A DNA stretch of 36,925 nt, from positions 1 to 36,925 of the forward strand of contig NZ_JAHYSG010000118.1 in the NCBI RefSeq assembly GCF_022095675.1. Direction: 5' to 3'. The notes under the pieces were generated by a model, which saw only the letters and a list, made by a program, of their open reading frames with translations, was not told where the DNA came from and ran no database searches. Both the position numbers and the translations under genes were made by a program. This DNA is from Dactylosporangium sp. AC04546 (lineage in GTDB: Bacteria; Actinomycetota; Actinomycetes; Mycobacteriales; Micromonosporaceae). Positions 18,040-27,400 of the stretch are shown here, piece by piece (position 1 is the first letter of the stretch; each line of letters starts with the position of its first letter).

Positions 18040-19032
18040 ATGACCCGACCCGAGATCGACCCCGAACTGCAGGCGCTGCTCGCCGACCTGCCCCTGTCCT
18101 CCGAGCTCACCCCGGAGCTGCTCGCGCAGATCCGCCAGATCGCTTCGACGCCGGTCGAAACGGTCCTCGACGGTCGCGCCGTCGAGCGGCGCGAGGTCAC
18201 CTTCGCCCGCCCCGACGGCGCCCGGATCCCGCTGTCGGTCCTCAGCCCGCAACGGGCCGGACGCTCCACGGCGGCGCCCTGCGTCTACTGGCTGCACGGC
18301 GGCGGCATGGTCATGGGCGACCGGTTCTCCCAGATCGACATCCCGCTCGAATGGCTCGACCGGTTCGGGGCGGTCGTGGTCACGGCGGAGTACCGCCTGG
18401 CGCCGGAGGTCACCGGCACGACCCTGGTCGAGGACTGCTACCACGGCCTGCGCTGGACCGCCGAGCACGCCGCGGAGCTGGGCGTCGACCCCACCCGCAT
18501 CATCGTCGCCGGGATCAGCGCCGGCGGTGGCCTCGCCGCCGGCGTCACCCTGATGGCCCGCGACCTCGGCGGGCCGGCGATCGCCGCGCAGGTGCTCATC
18601 TGCCCGATGCTCGACCACCGCAACACCACCACGTCCAGCCGGCAGTACTCGGGCGAGCCGGGCGTGTGGACCCGCGAGATGAACGAGTTCGGGTGGCGCT
18701 CCGTGCTCGGCGACAACCCCGCCGACGTGCCCGGCTACGTCTCACCGGCCGTGGCCGAGGACCTCGCCGGCCTGCCGGCCACCTACATCGACGCCGGCAC
18801 CGCGGAGGTCTTCCGCGACGAGGACGTCGCCTACGCCACCCGCATCTGGGCCGCCGGTGGCCAGGCCGAACTGCACATCTGGGCGGGCGGCTTCCACGGC
18901 TTCGACGCCCTCTACCCCCACACCCGCGTCTCCGCCGCGGCCCGCCGCACCCGCAACAACTGGCTCACCCGCCTGCTGAGCTCGCTGCCCGCCGGCGAGC
19001 GCCACGACCTCGCCGGGAGTACCGCGCCGTGA
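18040..19032 (+). CDS. HSL-family alpha/beta hydrolase (esterase/lipase)
   Basis: A 330-residue esterase of the hormone-sensitive-lipase (GDXG, family IV) group. The oxyanion-hole motif HGGG starts at His86. The nucleophile is Ser160 in GISAGGG and the catalytic His is His286 in GGFHGFD. The acid position aligns with Glu256 in TAEVFRDED rather than the more usual Asp of DPLRDE, a variant seen in part of the family. No signal peptide is present, so it should be cytosolic, acting on short acyl esters or lactones. AAGGAG precedes the ATG. The stop overlaps the following methyltransferase start (GTGA), so the two are translationally coupled. Confidence 0.92.
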   Translation: MTRPEIDPELQALLADLPLSSELTPELLAQIRQIASTPVETVLDGRAVERREVTFARPDGARIPLSVLSPQRAGRSTAAPCVYWLHGGGMVMGDRFSQIDIPLEWLDRFGAVVVTAEYRLAPEVTGTTLVEDCYHGLRWTAEHAAELGVDPTRIIVAGISAGGGLAAGVTLMARDLGGPAIAAQVLICPMLDHRNTTTSSRQYSGEPGVWTREMNEFGWRSVLGDNPADVPGYVSPAVAEDLAGLPATYIDAGTAEVFRDEDVAYATRIWAAGGQAELHIWAGGFHGFDALYPHTRVSAAARRTRNNWLTRLLSSLPAGERHDLAGSTAP

Positions 19033-19631
19033 CCACCATCGCCCGCACCGAAGGTGCCGTGTTCCTGCGCGAGTTCCTCCGCGCCCCGTTCACCGTCGCC
19101 GCCGTCGCGCCCAGCGGAATGTCGCTGGCCGACGCGGTCACCGCGACCGTGCCACGCGCCGGCGACCCGCTGGTCGTGGAGCTCGGCCCGGGCACCGGGG
19201 CGTTCACCGCGGCGATCCAGCGGCGCCTCGCCGGCCGCGGCTCGCACCTGGCCATCGAGATCAACGCACGGTTCGCCGAACGCCTCACCGACCGCTACCC
19301 CGAGGTCGACCTGGCCGTCGCCGACGCCCGCGACCTGCGCGACGTCCTGGCCCGGCGGGGCCACCGCCACGCGGACGTGATCGTGAGCGGCCTGCCGTGG
19401 GCGGCGTTCGCACCGGGCTGCCAGGACGACCTGCTCGACGCCGTCGTCGGCAGCCTCGCCCCGCACGGCGCGTTCACCACCTTCGCGTACACGCACACCC
19501 GGTGGGCGCCGCCGGCCCGCCGGCTGCGGCGTCTGCTGCGCGCACGGTTCGAGGAGGTCGTCCTGAGCCGGACCGTGTGGGCCAACCTGCCACCGGCCTT
19601 CGTCTATGTCTGCCGCAGGCCCGCAGGGTAG
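19029..19631 (+). CDS. Class I SAM-dependent methyltransferase, phospholipid N-methyltransferase-like
   Basis: A 200-residue Rossmann-fold methyltransferase. Motif I is VVELGPGTG at residues 49-57, followed by the acidic strand LAIEIN. VIVSGLPWAAF is a motif IV-like segment. The overall layout resembles the COG3963 phospholipid N-methyltransferases and rRNA adenine dimethylase relatives (FLREFLRAPFTVAAVAPSG N-terminus). The substrate is not certain; lipid amine groups are the closest family precedent. It starts at GTG 19029, overlapping the esterase stop by 4 bp, and ends 45 bp before the SDR gene. Confidence 0.8.
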   Translation: MTTIARTEGAVFLREFLRAPFTVAAVAPSGMSLADAVTATVPRAGDPLVVELGPGTGAFTAAIQRRLAGRGSHLAIEINARFAERLTDRYPEVDLAVADARDLRDVLARRGHRHADVIVSGLPWAAFAPGCQDDLLDAVVGSLAPHGAFTTFAYTHTRWAPPARRLRRLLRARFEEVVLSRTVWANLPPAFVYVCRRPAG

Positions 19632-19676
19632 CCGGGCGCCGCAGCTTCCATCCATCAATCGAACAGGCGGGTAACC

Positions 19677-20435
19677 ATGCAGATCGCCATCGTCACCGGC
19701 GCCAGCTCCGGAATCGGACAGAGCGCCGCCATCCAGATCGCCCGGCGCGGGACGGGCGTGATCCTGACCTATCACGGCAACCAGGACGGCGCGCTGGAGA
19801 CCGTCGCGATGATCGAGAAGGAGGGCGGCGCGGCGGTCGCGCTGCCCCTGGACGTCGGCGACACGACGTCCTTCCCGGGCTTCCGCGATGCCGTCGCGGC
19901 GTCACTGCGCGACACGTGGCAGCGGGACACCTTCGACTTCCTCGTCAACAACGCCGGCTTCGGCCGGATGGCGATGTTCGAGGACACCACCGAGGCCATG
20001 TTCGACACGCTCATGCGGGTCCTGCTCAAGGGCCCGTACTTCCTGACCCAGACGCTGCTGCCGCTGCTGGCCGACGGCGGTGCGATCGTCAACACGACGA
20101 GCAACGCGGCCCTGCGCTCCGGGATGGAGCCCGGCTACTCCGCCTACGGCACCATGAAGGGCGGGCTGGTCGTGCTGACCCGCTACCTGGCCAAGGAGCT
20201 CAGCACCCGCGGCATCCGGGTCAACTCCGTGTCGCCCGGCTCCACCCGGACCCGCATCGCCGACAACGCCTTCGAACGCTTCCCCGAGGTGATCCCGGGC
20301 CTCGCGGCGAAGACCGCCCTCGGCCGCCTCGGCGAACCCGACGACATCGGCATGGTCATCGCGACGCTGCTCTCCGGGGAGTGCCACTGGATCACCGCTC
20401 AGGACATCGAGGTCTCCGGCGGATTCAACCTCTGA
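19677..20435 (+). CDS. Short-chain dehydrogenase/reductase
   Basis: A 252-residue classical SDR. It has the NAD(P)-binding TGASSGIG at residues 7-14, NNAG at 91-94, and the catalytic Tyr157-x-x-x-Lys161 in SAYGTMKGG, followed by RGIRVNSVSPGSTRT. The C-terminal end DIEVSGGFNL is typical of FabG-like members. It should oxidise or reduce a carbonyl/alcohol pair using a nicotinamide cofactor; the substrate is unknown. It is the last gene of the ABM-esterase-methyltransferase-SDR set and is followed at once by a strong hairpin. Confidence 0.92.
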   Translation: MQIAIVTGASSGIGQSAAIQIARRGTGVILTYHGNQDGALETVAMIEKEGGAAVALPLDVGDTTSFPGFRDAVAASLRDTWQRDTFDFLVNNAGFGRMAMFEDTTEAMFDTLMRVLLKGPYFLTQTLLPLLADGGAIVNTTSNAALRSGMEPGYSAYGTMKGGLVVLTRYLAKELSTRGIRVNSVSPGSTRTRIADNAFERFPEVIPGLAAKTALGRLGEPDDIGMVIATLLSGECHWITAQDIEVSGGFNL

Positions 20436-20444
20436 GCACCGAAC

Positions 20445-20483
20445 AACGAGGGGCAAGGCGCGACATCGCCCTTGCCCCTCGTT
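20445..20483 (+). terminator. Rho-independent-like terminator after the SDR gene
   Basis: A perfect 14-bp inverted repeat (AACGAGGGGCAAGG at 20445-20458 and CCTTGCCCCTCGTT at 20470-20483) with an 11-nt loop begins 9 bp after the SDR stop codon. It separates the SDR operon from the PadR operon. There is no long T-run, as usual in high-GC actinomycetes. Confidence 0.8.
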
Positions 20484-20507
20484 CTGAACGGTGGACAGAC
20501 GCTCGTT

Positions 20508-20518
20508 ATACTCAGTAT
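20508..20518. promoter_or_regulatory. PadR-type operator overlapping a -10 element
   Basis: The palindrome ATACT-C-AGTAT overlaps a good -10 hexamer TATACT (20507-20512), 33 bp upstream of the padR-like start. Repressor binding here would block RNA polymerase, consistent with autoregulation of the PadR-ABC transporter operon. The -35 region is weak (CTGAAC). Confidence 0.6.
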
Positions 20519-20551
20519 GCTACCGGGCATGATATCGAGTGTGGTGACGGC

Positions 20552-21136
20552 ATGAGCATCCGGCACGCGCTGCTGGCGCTGCTCAAGGAAGGGCCGAAGT
20601 ACGGCCTGCAGCTGCGCGAGGAGTTCGAGGCGCGCACCGGCGAGGTCTGGCCGCTCAACGTCGGCCAGGTCTACACGACCCTGCAGCGGCTCGAGCGAGA
20701 CGGCCTCGTCGAGTCCGACGACGACGCCGAGCCCGGCCCGCAGAAGGGGTTCCGGATCACCGACGGCGGTGCCGAGGAGCTCTCCGGCTGGCTGCGTACA
20801 CCGCCCGACCTGGCCTCACCGCCACGCGACGAGCTGGTCATCAAGATCCTGATCGCGGTGCGGCTGCCCGGCGTCGACGTGCACGAGATCATCCAGTCGC
20901 ACCGGCGATACCTGATCGAGCTCATGCAGCAGTGGACCCGGCTCAAGGAGGAGGAAGGCGACACGGACCTCGGCCTGGCCCTGGTGATCGACGCCGAGCT
21001 CTACCGGCTCGACTCGGTCGTGCGGTGGCTGGACACGGCCGACGGCCGGCTGAAGCGGGCCGCGGTCGAACCGCCGGCCCCGGCGCGGGCCGCGGCCGCG
21101 CCCCAGATCCGGCGCCGGGCGGGGGTGCGCCGATGA
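20552..21136 (+). CDS. PadR-family transcriptional repressor
   Basis: A 194-residue PadR protein. The N-terminal winged helix reads HALLALLKEGPKYGLQLREE then VYTTLQRLERDGLV and the wing strand KGFRITDGG. The C-terminal half is the helical dimerisation domain typical of the longer (subfamily 1) members. It probably represses the downstream ABC transporter until a toxic ligand binds. A palindrome overlapping the -10 box lies just upstream. Its stop codon overlaps the ATG of the ATPase gene (ATGA), so the three genes form one operon. Confidence 0.92.
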   Translation: MSIRHALLALLKEGPKYGLQLREEFEARTGEVWPLNVGQVYTTLQRLERDGLVESDDDAEPGPQKGFRITDGGAEELSGWLRTPPDLASPPRDELVIKILIAVRLPGVDVHEIIQSHRRYLIELMQQWTRLKEEEGDTDLGLALVIDAELYRLDSVVRWLDTADGRLKRAAVEPPAPARAAAAPQIRRRAGVRR

Positions 21137-21858
21137 GCGGGGTGCTGCAGCTGCGCGGCGTGTCCAAGACGTATCTCGACGGCGCCGACGAGGTCCACGC
21201 GCTGCGCGACGTCGACCTGACCGTCGAGGCGGGCATGATGGTCGCCGTCATGGGGCCCAGCGGCTCGGGGAAGAGCACGCTGCTCACCATCGCCGGGGCG
21301 CTGGAGGCGCCGACCGCCGGCGAGGTGCTCGTCGCCGGGCAGCCGCTGTCGGAGATGTCCCGGGACGACCGGGCCAGGCTGCGCCGGCGTGCGATCGGCT
21401 ACGTCTTCCAGGACTACAACCTGCTGCCCGGGCTCACCGCCGCCGAGAACGTGGCACTGCCGCTGGAGCTCGACGGCCTCCCGGCCCGCAAGGCCCGCGC
21501 CGCCGGGCTGCGGGCACTGGAGGAACTGGGGCTGGCCGAGCGCGCGTCCCGGTTCCCGGACCAGCTCTCCGGCGGCGAACGCCAACGGGTCGCGATCGCC
21601 CGGGCCGTCGTCGGCACGCGCCGGCTGCTGCTGGCCGATGAGCCGACCGGCGCGCTCGACTCGGCCAACGGTGAGGCGGTGATGCGGCTCATCCTGACCG
21701 CCTGCCGCAGCGGCGTCGGCGCGGTGATCGTGACCCACGACGCGCAACTCGCGTCCTGGGCCGACCGGGTCGTGTTCATCCGCGACGGCAGCGTCGTCGA
21801 CCGCACCGCACCGCCGCCCGGCCCGGAGTCCCTGCTGACGGAAGAGGCCAACCGGTGA
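21133..21858 (+). CDS. ABC transporter ATP-binding protein (MacB/LolD type)
   Basis: A 241-residue ATPase subunit. Walker A is GPSGSGKST (residues 41-49). It also has the Q-loop FQDYN, signature LSGGERQRVAIARA, Walker B LLLADEPTG and H-loop VTHD, all intact. The sequence is of the MacB/LolD/FtsE class, which drives FtsX-like permeases in drug or lipid/peptide extrusion by mechanotransmission rather than classical import. It overlaps the padR-like gene by 4 bp and the permease gene by 4 bp (GTGA). Confidence 0.95.
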   Translation: MSGVLQLRGVSKTYLDGADEVHALRDVDLTVEAGMMVAVMGPSGSGKSTLLTIAGALEAPTAGEVLVAGQPLSEMSRDDRARLRRRAIGYVFQDYNLLPGLTAAENVALPLELDGLPARKARAAGLRALEELGLAERASRFPDQLSGGERQRVAIARAVVGTRRLLLADEPTGALDSANGEAVMRLILTACRSGVGAVIVTHDAQLASWADRVVFIRDGSVVDRTAPPPGPESLLTEEANR

Positions 21859-24323
21859 GCGTCGCCGTGCAGGACCCGCCGCTGGAGCTCGGCAAGGGTC
21901 ACGGCGGGATGCCGGCGCGGCGCGCCGTCGTGCGCTGGGCGTGGCGGCTGTTCCGGCGCGAGTGGCGCCAGCAGGCGATCGTCCTGACACTGCTGCTGCT
22001 CGCCGTGGCAGCCACCACCGTCGGCCTCGGCATCGGCGCCAACGCCCCGTCGGAGGCCTCCGTCTTCGGTACCGCGAACCACCTGGCGACGACGGCGAGC
22101 ACCGGCGCCCAGCTCGACGCCGACCTGGCCACGCTGCGCGCGTCGTTCGGGCCCGTCGACGTGATCGCGCACGGCAAGAAGATCCCGGTGTCCGGGTCGG
22201 CCAACGGTGTGGACCTGCGGGCCCAGGACCCCGACGGGCCGTACGGGCGGGTGCTGCTGCACCTCAACCAGGGCCGGTGGCCGCAGGGGCCGGACGAGGT
22301 CGCCGTCACCGAACGCGTGGCGACGATCTTCCACCTGACCGTCGGCGGCACCTGGGAGCAGGGCGGGAAGCGGCGCACCGTCGTCGGTCTGGTCGAGAAC
22401 CCGCTCAACCTGCACGACGCGTTCGCGCTCGTCGCACCCGGCCAGATCGCCGAGCCCGACCACGTCGACGTGCTCATCCAGGCCGCCAGGGCGGACATCT
22501 CCTCGAAACCCCGGCCCGACGGCCTGTCGATCCAGGTGCGCTCCGACGACGCCGGGCAGGCCAGCGTCGTGGTGCTGGTGCTGGCGACCATCGGGCTCGT
22601 CTTCGTCGGCCTGATGGCGGTCGCCGGGTTCACGGTGATGGCCCAGCGACGGCTGCGCGCGCTCGGCATGCTCGGCGCGATCGGCGCCAGCCACCGCCAC
22701 ATCCGGCTCGTCATGCTCGCCAACGGCGCGGCCGTCGGCGTGGCCGGCGCGGCCGGCGGCGCGATCGTCGGGGTCGCGGCCTGGGTAGCCCTGGGCCCGC
22801 GGCTGGAGTCGTCGCTGGGCCATCGCATCGACCGGTTCAACCTGCCGTGGACGCCGCTGCTCGTCGCGGTCCTCCTGGCCGCCGTGACGGCACTGGTCGC
22901 GTCCTGGTGGCCGGCCCGGGCCGTGGCCCGGATGCCCGTCGTCGCCGCACTGTCCGCGCGGCCGGCACCGCCGCGCCCGGCCCACCGGTTCGCCGCCCTC
23001 GGCGGCCTGCTGCTCGTCGCCGGCATGGTGCTGCTGTACGTGTCACAGCAGACGAAGGTCCCGTACGTCCTCGGCGGCGTCCTCGCCACCGCGATCGCGC
23101 TACTGCTGCTCGCGCCGGCCGGTGTCGCCGCCATCGGGTGGCTCGCCCGGCACGCCCCGCTGGCCACCCGGCTGGCCATGCGTGACCTGGCCCGGTACCG
23201 CTCCCGGTCCAGCGCCGCGCTCGCCGCGATCGGCCTGGCCATCGGCATCGCCGCCGTCGTCGCCCTGTCCACCGGCGTCACCGCGGCCAAGGCGGCCGCC
23301 CCGACCGGCGGCAACCTGCCCGCCGACCAGATCGTGCTCTGGCTGTCCCCGGAGGCGATGGACGGGCCGGTGCCGATCCTCACGCCCGCCCAGGTCGAGG
23401 TCGCCCGCAAGCAGGTCGACACGATCACCGCCGACCTGCACGCCACCGCGGTACTGCCGCTGACCGGCGCCGTCGACCCCAACCAGCCCCTCGAACGCGG
23501 CGGCCGGGCACCCGCCCTGCTGGCCAGGCCACACCCCGTCGGCCCCGGCGAACCGGGCTCCGTCATGTACAGCAGCAGCGACTCGATCCCGCTGTTCGTC
23601 GCCACCCCCGAGCTGCTCGCGCACTACGGCATCGACCCGGCTACCGTCGGGGCCGACACCGACCTGCTCACCCCGCGGCCGAGCGTCGCCGGCTACGACC
23701 TGATCCCGGGCCGGAACCGCAACTGGCAGCCGAAGCTGCAACACGCGACGCTGCCCGACTTCGGCTCGCTGCCGAACGTGCTGATCACCACGCATGCCAT
23801 GACCGGGATGCACCTCACGGCCACGCCGGTCGGCTGGCTGGTCGACGCGCCGCAGGCGGTGACGGCGGCGCAGATCGACACGATCCGGCAGGCCGCGGTG
23901 GCCGCCGGGCTCAACGTCGAGTCCCGCCCGACCGGGGTCGACGAGGCCCAGCTGGCCGCGCAGTTCACCGCCACGGGCATCGCGGTCGCGCTCGGCGTCC
24001 TGGCGATGACCGTCGGGCTGATCCGCAGCGAGACCGCCCGGGACCTGCGCACGCTGACCGCGGCCGGAGCGCGGCGCGGCACCCGCCGCGCGCTGACGGC
24101 GGCGACGGCGGCCGCGCTGGCGCTGTTCGGGGCGGTCATCGGCACCGCCTGCGCCTACCTGGCCCTGCTCGCCTGGTACCACCGCGAGCTGCACTGGCTC
24201 GCCCAACCCCCGTGGCTCAACCTGGGGGCGATCCTCGTGGGGCTGCCGATCGTCGCGTACGCCGGCGGCTGGGTCCTGGCGGGGCGGGAGGCGCCAGTGA
24301 TCGCACGCCAGCCGCTGGACTGA
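21855..24323 (+). CDS. FtsX-like ABC transporter permease
   Basis: An 822-residue membrane protein made of two FtsX-type units. A first transmembrane segment near residues 40-62 is followed by an extracytoplasmic domain (~65-230). Then comes a cluster of hydrophobic segments (for example VVLVLATIGLVFVGLMAVAG and VLLAAVTALVASWW), a second large extracytoplasmic domain (~490-690), and three C-terminal membrane segments. It starts with GTG overlapping the ATPase stop. It would form the membrane part of the PadR-controlled exporter. The substrate is unknown; related three-gene sets often confer resistance to envelope-active compounds. Confidence 0.9.
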   Translation: MSVAVQDPPLELGKGHGGMPARRAVVRWAWRLFRREWRQQAIVLTLLLLAVAATTVGLGIGANAPSEASVFGTANHLATTASTGAQLDADLATLRASFGPVDVIAHGKKIPVSGSANGVDLRAQDPDGPYGRVLLHLNQGRWPQGPDEVAVTERVATIFHLTVGGTWEQGGKRRTVVGLVENPLNLHDAFALVAPGQIAEPDHVDVLIQAARADISSKPRPDGLSIQVRSDDAGQASVVVLVLATIGLVFVGLMAVAGFTVMAQRRLRALGMLGAIGASHRHIRLVMLANGAAVGVAGAAGGAIVGVAAWVALGPRLESSLGHRIDRFNLPWTPLLVAVLLAAVTALVASWWPARAVARMPVVAALSARPAPPRPAHRFAALGGLLLVAGMVLLYVSQQTKVPYVLGGVLATAIALLLLAPAGVAAIGWLARHAPLATRLAMRDLARYRSRSSAALAAIGLAIGIAAVVALSTGVTAAKAAAPTGGNLPADQIVLWLSPEAMDGPVPILTPAQVEVARKQVDTITADLHATAVLPLTGAVDPNQPLERGGRAPALLARPHPVGPGEPGSVMYSSSDSIPLFVATPELLAHYGIDPATVGADTDLLTPRPSVAGYDLIPGRNRNWQPKLQHATLPDFGSLPNVLITTHAMTGMHLTATPVGWLVDAPQAVTAAQIDTIRQAAVAAGLNVESRPTGVDEAQLAAQFTATGIAVALGVLAMTVGLIRSETARDLRTLTAAGARRGTRRALTAATAAALALFGAVIGTACAYLALLAWYHRELHWLAQPPWLNLGAILVGLPIVAYAGGWVLAGREAPVIARQPLD

Positions 24324-24438
24324 CCGTCGAGCCGACGGGCCTGGCGTCACCCGATCGTGGGGGTGTGGAGGTGTATCACGGCGGCGCCCGGCCGATCCGT
24401 TCCTTGCCTGTTCCTTCGCATCGAAAGGGTCGGTCACC

Positions 24439-27400
24439 ATGGGCGCTGGAGTCCCGCTGTTACCCCATCCACCTGATCTGCGCCGCCGTCCGGCAGCGCG
24501 CGGCGCACTGGCCACGGCCGCCGCGGCGGCCCTCACGGCGGGGGCGCTCGTCGGCCTGCCGCACACCGCCCGGGCCGCGGACCCGCCGCCCCCGGTCAGC
24601 GCGACGATCACCCTGACCATGGACTACTTCGAGCGGTTCGAGGTGCCCGACGACGGGATCGACGAGGAGGGGGAGTTCGCTCCCGAGGTGTTCATCGGCG
24701 ACCCCGCGACCGGCGGTGGCGGCGGGCAGCGGGGCGGGGTCGTCTCCGACGACCACTTCCACCCCAAGAACCTGACCGGCTCGCAGCGCTGGGTGTTCTC
24801 GCAGCGGGTCACGATGCCCGAGGGGCGCCGGACGCTGCCGATCACGGTGCGGATGTGGGACGTCGACGACTTCCTGAACTTCGGCGGCGACAAGATGGAC
24901 ATCAGCCCCGTCAACCAGGACATCGAGCTGAACCTGACGTACGACATCCTCACCGACACCTGGAGCGGCGACTCGCTCTCGTCGCGGGAGCCGTCCGGGT
25001 GCATCGACCACGAGGGCAACCAGCAGGGGCAGGTGTGCGCGATCGGTGACGGCGACCCGAACTTCGAGGGCGACGGCAACGGCAAGCGGGCGCAGCTCGG
25101 CCTGACGATCGTCTCCGAGCAGCACAGCGACGCCGACGGTGACGGGCTGTCGGACCGCGACGAGCGGTTCGGCATCCGTTACCCCGACGACGTGATGGCG
25201 GTCGACCTGCCCGCCTACGGCGCCGACCCGCTGCACAAGGACCTGTTCCTGGAGCTGGACTACAGCGACGGCATGGCGCCGCCGGCCCTCGCGGTGGAGG
25301 CGGTCAGGACCGCGTTCCGGCTGGCGCCGCTGCCCAACCCGTCCGGCGGGCCGGGGCTGAACCTGCACGTCGACTCGGGTGGCCTGTGGGACAAGGGCGG
25401 CATGGAGCGCACCGGCGGGCCGGCCCGGACCTGCAACGACGGCACCGACAACGACGGCGTGGACGGTGCCGACGGCGCCGACCCGGACTGCTACTACCGC
25501 GACATCGGCGTGGAGGATTTCATTGCCAACTGCAACAACGGTACCGACGACGACCACGACGGGAAGTCGGACCGCGACGACCCGGACTGCGTCGTCGGTG
25601 AGGACCTCGGCGGCGGCAACCAGCTCGGGCACCTGGACAACTGCGGCTTCGGCGACGTGTTCAACCAGGCGAAGGGCTCGCCCGGGCACAACTTCAACGC
25701 CATGCGGGCGCGGGCCTTCAACTACGTGATCTACACCAGGAGCTCCGCCGGGTGCGACCGGGGCGGGCAGGGATCCGGCACCGACATCATCCTGTACCGC
25801 ACCGACGGCGGCGCGCTGCTGCACGAGCTCGGCCACAACCTGGGACTGGGCCACGGCGGCCACGAGGACGCCAACTGCAAGCCGAACTACGTGTCGCTGA
25901 TGAACTACGACATCAACTCCGGCATCCCGCGCACCGGCGGCGGCCTGCTGCTGGACTTCTCGCCGCCGCGGATCGACATGTACGACGGCGCCTCGCGGCA
26001 CGCGGCCCCGCTGCCGAAGCTCAAGGAGGACGACCTCTACGAGGACGTCGCGCAGGACCCCGGCGACGCGCAGAACCAGTACGTGTTCCTCGACGGCATG
26101 CGGACCAAGCGGACGGTACCGCTCAATGCCCTGCCGGACTGGAACGGCGACAACCCCGGCGGCAACGGTGACGACGGGCACTCCAGGCAGAAGGTGAACA
26201 TCGACAACACCGGGGCCGACGACTGCCACGACGTGACCAAGAACTCGCCGGCGACCGACGACAGCGAGTTGACCGGCAGCGACGACTGGAAGACCGTCCT
26301 CGCGTACCTGCCGAACCGGTTCCCGCGGCCGGGTGCCGCACCCCCGGCGGTGGAGGCGGGCACGTTCCCGACCGCGCAGCAGGCCGCGCGGATCCTCGCG
26401 GTCAACAACACCACCGACCTGACCGTCGGGATCGCCGACTCGCCCGACCCGGTGGGCGCCGGCGAGTCGGTCACCTGGACGGTCACCGTGACCAACCAGG
26501 GGCCCAACTCGTCGACCTCGACCGAGGTGGTCACGACGCTGCCCGCGGACGTCACCGACGCGAGCACGAGCGTGCCGTGCACGGCCGCCGGGCACGCGGT
26601 CACCTGCAACCTCAGTGAGGTCAGGCCCGGCGGGAGCCGCTCCTACACGATCACCGCGAAGGTCCCGGCGAACCTGGTGTACGCCAACGGCGGCCCGAAG
26701 ACCATCGCGGCCACGGCCAAGGTGCGCAACCTTGCCGGCCCCGACTCGAACGGGGCCGACAACACCGCCACGGCGCAGACCACCGTCATCGCCAAGGCCG
26801 ACGTCAAGATCACCAGTGCGGCGGCGACGAGCCCGCTGGAGGTCCTGATCGGCCAGCCCGGCGCGGCGGCCCTGCAGCTGACCGTCGAGAACGGCGGGCC
26901 GTCCAGCCCGGTCGACGCGAAGGTCACCGTCACCGCCACCGGCGACCCCGGTGTCACCGTCACGCCGGCGTCGGCGACGACCGTCGTGACGGCGCTCGCC
27001 ACGGGCACGCCCCGGCAGGTGGGCTTCGCCGCCCAGCTGAGCTGCACCGCGCCGGGCGTCAAGACGGTGACGCTGACCGCGACGATCGCACCGGCGAACG
27101 CCGCCGACGTCGATCCGGACCCGTCCAACAACACCCGGGCGACGACGTTCCGGATCGACTGCGTCGTGCCGATCGTCATCAACGTGCGGCCGGGCAGCAC
27201 CACCAACCCGATCAACCTGAACACGGACGCGAACCTCGCGGCGCTCACGACCACCGCGGGGGAGTACGGCCTGCCGCTCGCCTTCGACGCCACCACGATC
27301 GACGTGTCCACGGCGCGGTGGGGCCTTCGGGAGAACCTGTTCAACACCGCCAACCCGGCCGGGGCGGCGGAGCGGCACGGCAAGGGGCACCCGGAACGCT

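Noticed and set aside
14677..18618. A 1313-codon open frame on the minus strand opposite the LAL regulator and following genes
   Set aside because: Composition is Arg/Gly/Pro-rich with no domain, and it lies antisense to genes with clear motifs. Long antisense frames are normal at this GC content.
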